Positions 13,611 to 19,181 of a stretch of 19,181 bases of DNA are shown here, piece after piece. A program made the position numbers and the translations under genes. The stretch's first letter is position 1. Each line of letters starts with the position of its first letter. Source of the stretch: Chloroflexota bacterium (lineage in GTDB: Bacteria; Chloroflexota; Limnocylindria; Limnocylindrales; CSP1-4); assembly GCA_021786915.1 (NCBI GenBank), contig JAJYMP010000777.1, positions 1 through 19,181 of the forward strand. The letters are read 5' to 3'. A model generated the notes under the pieces. That model was not told the DNA's origin. It did no database searches and saw only the letters and a program-made list of their open reading frames with translations.

Positions 13611-15200
13611 ATGACCGCCGCCACGCGCCTGCCCCGGTACGGCGCCGCCGTCGCCGGGCTGACGCTGCTGGCGTTCCTGCTCCGGCTGGGCGCGGGCCTC
13701 GCGCAGCACGCCATCGTGCCCGAGTACGCGGCGTACTACGCCACGGTGGCCGAGCAGGTGGCGGCCGGCCACGGCCTGACGGTCCCCTACGCCTGGAGCT
13801 ACCTCACGCCGGCGGTCGCCAACGGGCTCGCCCTGCCGCGCCCAGCGTTCGACGTCTGGCTGCCCGCGGCGTCGCTGGTCTCGGTGCCGCTGGTCTGGCC
13901 GTTCGGCGGGGTCATGGCGGCCCGCCTGGCGGGCGCGCTGGCCGGCGCGGCGCTGGTCCCGCTGGTGGCCATGCTCGCGCGCCGGACCGCTCGGGCGAGC
14001 GGACGCGACGACCACGACGCCGGTGTCGTGGCGCTCATCGCCGCGACGCTCGTGGCGATCACGCAGCCGCTGGTGACGGGCTCGATCAGCTCCGACTCGC
14101 AGGCGCTCTTCGGCGTCACGGTGGTGGGCGGGGTGCTGGCCTGCGAGTGGGCGCTGCGCACGGGACGGCCGCGGGACCTCGTGCTCGCCGGGCTGGTGCT
14201 CGGCGCTGGGATGCTCACCCGGAACGAGACGCTGTACCTGCTCGCGGCCGTGGCCGTGGCGGCGGCGGTCGCCTCGCCGGGAGCGCGGCGCGAGCGGCTC
14301 TCCCGGGCCGCGCTCCTCGTGGGGGTTGCCGTCGCCTGCTACGCGCCGTGGGCCGTACGCCAGTGGCTGGTCTTCGGCACGCCGCTGCCCGGCCAGACAC
14401 TGGCCAACGCCTTCTCGATCAGCCCCAACGACATCTTCGGCTGGGCGGCGCCCCCGCCCAGCCTCTCGACGTACCTCGCCGCCGGGCCGGCGGCCCTCGT
14501 CGGCCAGCGCCTCGACGCGCTGCGCAACAACCTCCTGGACGTCCTGGTGATGCCCGCCCTCCCCTGGTCGGTGGTGGGGCTGGCCGGCGCGGTCCTCCTG
14601 TGGCGAGCGCGGCCCCTCCGCCTGCTCATCGCCACGGCGGTGCTCACGTTCCTCGCCGACACCCTGCTGTTCCCCGTCGCGACGCTGTACGGGACGTTCC
14701 TCCACGGGTCCGCACCAGTGTTCGCGCTGCTCGCCGTCGGCGCGGCGGACTTGGCGGTGGGGGCGGCGCGATGGGCGGCGCGCCACCCCTACGGCGGGGA
14801 GCTGGCGGCGCTCACGAGCGGCACCGTGGTGGTGTGGTGCCTGCTCGGCACGTCCCTCGGGGCGGCCGAGTACTCGGCCTGGGCGAATGACGTGCCGACG
14901 CGGTACGCCGCGGTGGGCGCCGCCCTCGATGCGTCGGTCGCGCCCAACACGGTGGTCATCGCGACCCACCCGTCGTGGGTCTGGCGGGAGACGGGCCACC
15001 CGTCGGTGGCGCTGCCCGACGAGGACGCGGCGAGCGTGCTGTCGCTGGCCGCGGCCTATCACGCGTCGGTGGTCGTCGTGGACGGGGTGGACGGCCCGTG
15101 GCCCGCCGCAGCCTCGACCACCGCCTGCCTGGCGCCCCTCGGACTCCCCGCGACAGCCGGCGGGATCAGCGCCTTCGAGGTGGTCTGCACCGGGCCCTGA
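13611..15200 (+). CDS. GT-C-type membrane glycosyltransferase (GT39/ArnT-like)
   Basis: This 529-residue polytopic membrane protein resembles dolichyl/undecaprenyl-phosphate-sugar-dependent glycosyltransferases. The first helix (about 11-32) is followed by a loop, IVPEYAAYYATVAEQVAAGH (E38 in the place of the catalytic acidic residue of the GT-C family, with the YY and GHG that often follow). About nine to eleven further hydrophobic segments run to residue ~425. The C-terminal ~110 residues form a soluble domain (TRYAAVGAALDASVAPNTVV, later VVVVDGVDGPWP), as in many GT39 members. Such enzymes transfer a lipid-carried sugar to proteins, lipid or polymers outside the membrane; the acceptor is unknown. 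ATG 13611 is set by the TATCGT box; an ATG at 13590 would add 7 residues and overlap that box. It converges on rdgB. Confidence 0.82.
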   Translation: MTAATRLPRYGAAVAGLTLLAFLLRLGAGLAQHAIVPEYAAYYATVAEQVAAGHGLTVPYAWSYLTPAVANGLALPRPAFDVWLPAASLVSVPLVWPFGGVMAARLAGALAGAALVPLVAMLARRTARASGRDDHDAGVVALIAATLVAITQPLVTGSISSDSQALFGVTVVGGVLACEWALRTGRPRDLVLAGLVLGAGMLTRNETLYLLAAVAVAAAVASPGARRERLSRAALLVGVAVACYAPWAVRQWLVFGTPLPGQTLANAFSISPNDIFGWAAPPPSLSTYLAAGPAALVGQRLDALRNNLLDVLVMPALPWSVVGLAGAVLLWRARPLRLLIATAVLTFLADTLLFPVATLYGTFLHGSAPVFALLAVGAADLAVGAARWAARHPYGGELAALTSGTVVVWCLLGTSLGAAEYSAWANDVPTRYAAVGAALDASVAPNTVVIATHPSWVWRETGHPSVALPDEDAASVLSLAAAYHASVVVVDGVDGPWPAAASTTACLAPLGLPATAGGISAFEVVCTGP

Positions 15201-15229
15201 GGCTTGTCCCGGCGTAGGTCTGGGTGAGG

Positions 15230-15343
15230 TGACAGGACGAAGAACACGTGGACACCCACGTAGCCGCCGGTCACGAGCGGCACCCGGGCGTGGTACAGGA
15301 CGACGAGGGCCAGGGCGACCGCGCGCAGGCCCCTCGAGGTCCG
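15230..15343 (-). pseudogene. Fragment of an acyltransferase-3 (OafA/NolL-type) membrane enzyme, N-terminus
   Basis: The minus-strand frame reads RTSRGLRAVALALVVLYHAR, then VPLVTGGYVGVHVFFVLS. This is the first transmembrane helix of acyltransferase-3 proteins (GLRAxAVxxVxxYH, with the conserved His, then GGxxGVDVFFVxSGFL). The usual Asp of GVDVFF is His. Homology ends exactly where SGFLIT would begin, replaced by SPHPDLRRDK. The other ~300 residues are absent because the glycosyltransferase gene ends at 15200. The open frame begins right after the rdgB stop on the same strand and has no obvious start codon of its own, so it looks like a remnant. A 6-bp hairpin at 15246-15261 lies inside it and may serve as a terminator for the plus-strand gene. 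Confidence 0.68.
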
Positions 15344-15364
15344 GGCGGAACGCGGGCCTCGCGG

Positions 15365-16051
15365 TCATCGCCCCAGGCCGAGCTCCCGAAGCAGCGGGCG
15401 CATCCGGGCGGCCGCCCGCGAGCGGTGCGAGATGGCGTGCTTCTCGGCCGCGGTCCACTGGCCCAGCGTCCGGCCGCCGGGCGGCTCCTGCTCGGGCTCG
15501 AAGATGGGGTCGTAGCCGAAGCCCCCGGCGCCCCGCGGATGCTGCGCGATCCGGCCGCGGCAGGTTCCTCGCCGGACGAGGATCGGCAAGGCGGCGGAGC
15601 GCCGCGAATCAGGGTGCGCCGACTCCGCCTCGCCGGGGAGCGCGACCGCCAGCACGCACACGTACCGCGCGCCGCGGCGCTCGGGCGGCAGGCCGGCCAG
15701 CTCGCGGAGCATCTTCTCGTTGTTCCGCTCGTCGGTGGCGTCAGGACCGGAGAAGCGCCGTGTGCGCACGCCCGGGGCGCCGCCGAGCGCATCGACCTCG
15801 AGGCCCGAATCGTCGGCCAGGGTCGGCAGCCCCGACCGGCGGGCGTAGAAGCGCGCCTTGATCCGCGCGTTGGTCTCGAAGGTCTCGCCGGTCTCCTCGG
15901 GCTCGCCCTCGATGCCCAGGTCGTCGGGCGAGAGCAGCTCCACGTCCGGCCCGAGCGTCAGCAGCTCCGCCAGTTCGCGCAGCTTGTGGCGCGAGCGCGT
16001 CGCGACCAGCAGGCGGCGCCGCTCGCCGGTCACCTCGGGCGCCGGACCCAC
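15365..16051 (-). CDS. rdgB: RdgB/HAM1 non-canonical purine NTP pyrophosphatase
   Basis: This 228-residue cytosolic enzyme would hydrolyse dITP, ITP and XTP to monophosphates, keeping deaminated purines out of DNA and RNA. Signatures are LVATRSRHKLRELAELL (phosphate-binding start; the usual Asn is Ser20), TFETNARIKARFYA, LADDSGLEVDALGGAPGV (catalytic Asp), FSGPDATDERNNEKML, GFGYDPIF and EKHAISHRSRAA. A slightly enlarged loop between about residues 140 and 170 makes it longer than the usual ~200. GTG 16051 overlaps the rph TAG by one base (TAGTG), with an AAGG about 10 nt upstream, implying translational coupling. It is the last gene of the PpiC-mazG-rph-rdgB run. Confidence 0.95.
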   Translation of the reverse strand: MGPAPEVTGERRRLLVATRSRHKLRELAELLTLGPDVELLSPDDLGIEGEPEETGETFETNARIKARFYARRSGLPTLADDSGLEVDALGGAPGVRTRRFSGPDATDERNNEKMLRELAGLPPERRGARYVCVLAVALPGEAESAHPDSRRSAALPILVRRGTCRGRIAQHPRGAGGFGYDPIFEPEQEPPGGRTLGQWTAAEKHAISHRSRAAARMRPLLRELGLGR

Positions 16052-16809
16052 TATCGGCGCACCTTGGCGAGCGCCGCAGCCTGGGCCTCGAACAGGCGGG
16101 CGAGACCCGCTCCGGCGAGGTCGAGCAGGGCGTCGAGGCCGGCGCGGTCGAAGGGCTTGCCCTCGGCGGTGCCCTGGAGCTCGACGTAGTGGCCCGCGTC
16201 GGTGCCCACGACGTTGAAGTCCACCTCGGCGCGCGAGTCCTCGGAGTAGTCGAGGTCGAGCATCCGAACCCCGTCGATGATCCCGACGCTCACCGCCGCG
16301 ACGCGCCCGGTGAGGTGGCGCTCCATGCCATACGTGATCAGCGCCGCCGCCAGCGCGACATACCCGCCGGTGATCGACGCGGTGCGAGTCCCCCCGTCGG
16401 CGACGATCACGTCGCAGTCCACGGTCACCGTCCGCTCGCCGAGGTGGGCGAGGTCCACCACGCCGCGCAGCGACCGCCCGACCAGGCGCTGGATCTCGTG
16501 CGTCCGCCCGCCGACCTTGCCCTTGGCGCTCTCGCGCTCGGAGCGCTCGGCTGTCGCGCGCGGGAGCATCTCATAGGTGCCGGTCACCCAGCCGGTGCCC
16601 TTGCCCCGGAGGTGCGGCGGGACGCGGTCCTCGATGGTCGCCGCGCACAGCACCTGTGTGTCGCCGAAGCGGACGAGGCACGAGCCCTCGGCCCACTTCT
16701 GCACGCCCAGCGTGATCTCCACGGGGCGCAGGTCGCCGGGATCGCGGCCGTCCGCGCGGGACCCGGTGCGAAGTGGCGTGCCCGCCGGCGGCCGGTTGCC
16801 GATGCTCAT
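16051..16809 (-). CDS. rph: Ribonuclease PH (tRNA nucleotidyltransferase)
   Basis: This 252-residue phosphorolytic 3'-5' exoribonuclease trims tRNA precursors and rRNA as a hexameric ring. Diagnostic stretches are [54 protein letters not shown] (phosphate and RNA binding), [39 protein letters not shown] (catalytic Asp residues) and [11 protein letters not shown]. Length and motifs match complete family members. ATG 16809 is preceded by GGGAGG 7 nt upstream and overlaps the mazG stop as ATGA, so translation is probably coupled. The rph-rdgB adjacency recurs in many bacteria. Confidence 0.97.
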   Translation of the reverse strand: MSIGNRPPAGTPLRTGSRADGRDPGDLRPVEITLGVQKWAEGSCLVRFGDTQVLCAATIEDRVPPHLRGKGTGWVTGTYEMLPRATAERSERESAKGKVGGRTHEIQRLVGRSLRGVVDLAHLGERTVTVDCDVIVADGGTRTASITGGYVALAAALITYGMERHLTGRVAAVSVGIIDGVRMLDLDYSEDSRAEVDFNVVGTDAGHYVELQGTAEGKPFDRAGLDALLDLAGAGLARLFEAQAAALAKVRR

Positions 16810-17987
16810 GCCGATGCCTCCCGTCGCTCGTGCGCCTTCGCGGCGTCCCAGAGCGCGTCCAGTTGTTCGAACGTCATGTCTCGGAGGGCGGTGCCCTGGG
16901 CGGCAGCCGCCAGCTCCACGTGGCGGAACCGCCGCCGGAACTTGTCGTTGGCGCTGCGCAGGGCGCCCTCCACCTCGATGCCGGTCTTGCGCCCGACGTT
17001 GACGAGGACGAACAGCAGGTCGCCCAGCTCCTCGGCCCGATGGTCGTGGTCCTCGGCCTCCACGAGCTCGCCCACCTCTTCGCGAACCTTGTCCAGCACC
17101 CCGTCGATGGACGGCCAGTCGTAGCCCAGGTTGGCGGCGCGCTCCTGCATCTCCTGGCTCGCCGCGAGCGCCGGCAGTGAGCGGCTGATGCCGTCGAGGG
17201 CGCTCCTGGGCTGGGTCAGGCCGGTTTCGTCGGCCGCCGCCGCGGCGGCGCGCTCGCCCTGCTTGATCTTCTCCCACTGGCGGTTCACGTCGGACGCGGT
17301 CCGGGCCTCGGCCTCGCCGAACACGTGAGGGTGGCGCCGGACGATCTTGGTGGCCAGCGACTGCCAGACGTCCGTCAGGTCGAACACGCCCTCCTCCGCC
17401 GCCAGCTGCGCGTGGAGGACGATCTGGAGGAGCAGGTCGCCCAGCTCGCCCGCCAGCTCGGGCGTGGCGCCATCCGCCAGCGCGTCGTAGACCTCGTACG
17501 CCTCCTCGAGCAGGTGGTTGCGCAGCGTCTCGTGCGTCTGCTCTCGGTCCCACGGGCAGCCGTCGGGGGCCCGCAGCCGGTTCGAGATCCAGGGCATGCC
17601 CCACGGCGACGCCGTGTCGGCGACCGGCGCCACGGGGGCGAGGTAGAGCGCCGCGCCGAGGTCCTCGCGCGTCAGCTCGCCCACGCTGGTGGCGTCGGGG
17701 CGCCCGAAGCGGCCCACGGCGTGGGCGGCCGGGTACAGGCGCCGCAGGACGTCGAGCGGGTCCGCGCCGCGGGGCCCGTGACGACCCGGGAGCGGCGTCG
17801 GCGTCGTGTCGAGCGCGTCGTCCGCCCCGGCTGCGCCGGCGCGCAGCCGTGCCGCGGGCACGATCACCAGCGGTGTCGACGGCGTGACGGGGACGGCGAC
17901 GAGGCGCTCGGCGGCCACGACGGCGAGGCCTTGTGCAGGGTCAAGACCCCAGCGGAGCCTGGCCTCGGCCAGCAGCGCGTCCAGCAT
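16806..17987 (-). CDS. mazG: MazG nucleoside triphosphate pyrophosphohydrolase with N-terminal extension
   Basis: This 393-residue house-cleaning enzyme converts NTPs to NMPs plus pyrophosphate. The first MazG module is complete: [45 protein letters not shown] (EExxE and ExxD metal ligands about 161-184). The linker carries VNRQWEKIK. The second module repeats the pattern: [15 protein letters not shown] and [15 protein letters not shown] (about 300-333). The first ~125 residues are extra. They resemble, at low similarity, the C-terminal half of the tetrapyrrole-methylase-like domain of YabN-type fusions ([29 protein letters not shown]) but lack the SAM-binding half, so methylase activity is not expected. 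Its start lies 21 bp after the isomerase stop; AAGG abuts the ATG, so the start is less certain than the domains. Confidence 0.93.
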   Translation of the reverse strand: MLDALLAEARLRWGLDPAQGLAVVAAERLVAVPVTPSTPLVIVPAARLRAGAAGADDALDTTPTPLPGRHGPRGADPLDVLRRLYPAAHAVGRFGRPDATSVGELTREDLGAALYLAPVAPVADTASPWGMPWISNRLRAPDGCPWDREQTHETLRNHLLEEAYEVYDALADGATPELAGELGDLLLQIVLHAQLAAEEGVFDLTDVWQSLATKIVRRHPHVFGEAEARTASDVNRQWEKIKQGERAAAAAADETGLTQPRSALDGISRSLPALAASQEMQERAANLGYDWPSIDGVLDKVREEVGELVEAEDHDHRAEELGDLLFVLVNVGRKTGIEVEGALRSANDKFRRRFRHVELAAAAQGTALRDMTFEQLDALWDAAKAHERREASA

Positions 17988-18008
17988 CCTTGGGGCGCCC
18001 TGCCCGCG

Positions 18009-19181
18009 TCAGCTGGTGGCGCTGGCGGCCAGCGTCGGGTCCTGCCAGATCGTGTACTTCGCCCGCTCCGGGCTGTACCACGAGCTGAACGCGTTCGCCT
18101 TGATGCTGTCCGCCTGGGCGCCGTCGGGCACCTTGGTCTGCTCCTCTGCCACCCAGAAGAGGTAGACGCCGTCGCCCTCGACGTTGAGCACGGTGCTGAC
18201 CTTGCCCACCGGCGCCGCGAAGATCGCCGACGCAACCTGGTCGCTGACCTGGTACGTGTGGAGGCCGACCCAGCCCATGTCGCCGCCGTTGGCCGCATCG
18301 CCGTGAGCCGCGTCGGAGCCGTCCGAGTTGTCCCGGGCGAGGGCCTTGAAGGCGTCGAGGCTGGTCGCCTGCGGGATCAGCTTGCCCGCCCAGGCCAGGT
18401 CCGTCGGGTAGTGCATGATCTGGATGATGTGGTAGCCGAACTCGGTCTTGACCGGTGGCAGGATCTGGCCCGGCTGGAGGCCCTTGGCGAAGACCGCGTC
18501 GGCGAACGCCTGGGTGAGCCCGCTCGCCTGCGTCACGTACCCGAGCTTGCCGCCGTTGGCCTTGCTCCCGGTGTCGTCGCTCTCCGCCCGCGCGAGCGCG
18601 TCGAACTGCGAGGGGTCCGCCTTGAGCTTCGCGTAGGCGGCATCGGCGAGCGCCTTGGCGGCGTTCCACGCCGGGTCGCTGGCAGGCACCTTGGCCGCGT
18701 TCTGGGCGTCGTGGTTGGGCGAGAACAGGATGTGCCGCACCCGGACCGCGGTCGGGTCAGCCTCGGCCGTGCTGGCCTGCATGTAGATGGCGTAGACGTG
18801 GCGCTGGGGCGCGCTGGCCATGGCCTGGGCGGTGACCCAGTTGTTGAGCTTGGTGTTCGCCGCCGCGTACTGGAACGACCAGTCGAGGTCGGCCTTCGAG
18901 ATGCCCGCGTCCTGCGCCTGCTGGACGAACGTCGGGTCCGTCTGGGGGGGGATGACCTCGGTCACCCGACCGATCCGGTAGATGCCGTCGGCGCCCTCGA
19001 TCACCCCGGTGGGGGTGTTGAGCGGCGCGGCCATGAGCGCGCTCACGAATGCGGGGTCGAGCGAGGAGTTCTTGTCGATGAACCCGACGTCGCCGCCCTG
19101 CGGCGCGGTGGCGGTGTCGGTCGAGAACGACTTGGCGATGGTCGCCCAGTCCCCGCCGCCCTTGAGGGAGCTGTACGCCAG
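18009..19181 (-). CDS. PpiC/SurA-type peptidyl-prolyl cis-trans isomerase (partial, N-terminus outside window)
   Basis: The minus-strand frame stays open to the right edge, giving 390 visible residues of an exported foldase. Three parvulin-like modules can be seen. The first is cut by the edge (GGDWATIAKSFSTDT, QGGDVGFIDKNSSLDPAF; visible residues ~1-75). The central one (~148-257) is complete: VRVRHILFSPNHDAQNA, FDALARAESDDTGSKANGGK, LGYVTQASGL, GQILPPVKTEFGYHIIQI. The last (~268-345) is NSDGSDAAHGDAANGGDMGW followed by a GYHxIxV-like strand (GVYLFWVAEE). The central module keeps the best rotamase signature; the others are more divergent and may be binding modules. Such proteins (SurA, PrsA) act at the outer face of the membrane, so a signal peptide or lipobox is expected beyond the edge. 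It ends 21 bp before mazG and probably heads this operon. Confidence 0.9.
   Translation of the reverse strand: MAYSSLKGGGDWATIAKSFSTDTATAPQGGDVGFIDKNSSLDPAFVSALMAAPLNTPTGVIEGADGIYRIGRVTEVIPPQTDPTFVQQAQDAGISKADLDWSFQYAAANTKLNNWVTAQAMASAPQRHVYAIYMQASTAEADPTAVRVRHILFSPNHDAQNAAKVPASDPAWNAAKALADAAYAKLKADPSQFDALARAESDDTGSKANGGKLGYVTQASGLTQAFADAVFAKGLQPGQILPPVKTEFGYHIIQIMHYPTDLAWAGKLIPQATSLDAFKALARDNSDGSDAAHGDAANGGDMGWVGLHTYQVSDQVASAIFAAPVGKVSTVLNVEGDGVYLFWVAEEQTKVPDGAQADSIKANAFSSWYSPERAKYTIWQDPTLAASATS

Noticed and set aside
15246..15261. ACGTGG-loop-CCACGT hairpin as a terminator for the glycosyltransferase
   Set aside because: The stem is only 6 bp, lies within sequence that encodes the acyltransferase remnant (YVGVHV), and has no T-run. 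It is mentioned there but not called.
13344..15458. A long minus-strand open frame opposite the glycosyltransferase
   Set aside because: The translation is low-complexity and charged. The opposite strand encodes a coherent multi-helix membrane protein with a family motif.
1..19181. CRISPR arrays, tRNA/rRNA genes, insertion sequences, integrases, riboswitches
   Set aside because: I looked for regularly spaced repeats, cloverleaf-type stems with CCA-like ends, transposase motifs and known aptamer cores by eye and saw none. Small or divergent RNAs could still be missed without covariance-model searches.

Overview
This is a 19.2 kb stretch of very GC-rich chromosomal DNA from a free-living bacterium. 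I favour a member of Chloroflexota (Limnocylindria-like), with a high-GC actinobacterium as the alternative. This rests on base composition, the peptidyl-prolyl isomerase/mazG/rph/rdgB gene string, an actinobacteria/Chloroflexota-type membrane protein family, and several genes that start directly downstream of a -10-like box (leaderless style). It is inference, not a database result.

Layout. 1-142: a near-palindrome. 143-703 (-): a remnant of an SF2 helicase, cut off at motif VI. 779-1825 (+): a polytopic membrane protein of unknown function. 1826-2970: gene-poor DNA with a GGDEF-domain scrap, a doubtful small ORF and a cluster of palindromes. 2971-6216 (+): a 1081-residue cytosolic c-di-GMP phosphodiesterase-type sensor (five PAS-like domains, GAF, EAL). 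6489-7772 (-): an AI-2E-family permease with a repetitive tail. 7918-8109 (-): a small membrane protein. 8372-9175 (-): an OmpR-type regulator with a degenerate receiver. 9348-9521 (-): a YceI scrap. 9689-10075 (+): a cupin. 10339-11217 (+): an exported, membrane-anchored ice-binding-like (DUF3494) protein. 11468-12340 (-) and 12400-13347 (+): two divergently transcribed RimK-like ATP-grasp ligases. 13360-13585 (+): a frameshifted trypsin-like protease tail. 13611-15200 (+): a GT-C-type membrane glycosyltransferase. 15230-15343 (-): an acyltransferase-3 scrap. 15365 to the right edge (-): the housekeeping run PpiC-type isomerase, mazG, rph, rdgB.

The housekeeping run is the clearest functional unit. 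Its genes overlap or nearly touch, and it joins two nucleotide-pool sanitising pyrophosphatases (MazG, RdgB) with a 3' RNA-trimming enzyme (RNase PH) and an exported folding factor. The rest looks like accessory, surface and signalling genes interspersed with at least five short decayed gene fragments, as expected of a region with high gene turnover.

Three signals go beyond gene calling. First, four genes share the same architecture, TANNNT + exactly 6 nt + ATG/GTG. Second, an 8-bp palindrome, GTCATGAC, occurs at four non-coding sites, three of them upstream of apparently unrelated genes. Third, the two ATP-grasp ligases are paralogues transcribed divergently from a 59-bp gap, each with its own leaderless-type start. 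The last is the best candidate here for an uncharacterised small biosynthetic or modification system, although its substrate cannot be read from sequence.
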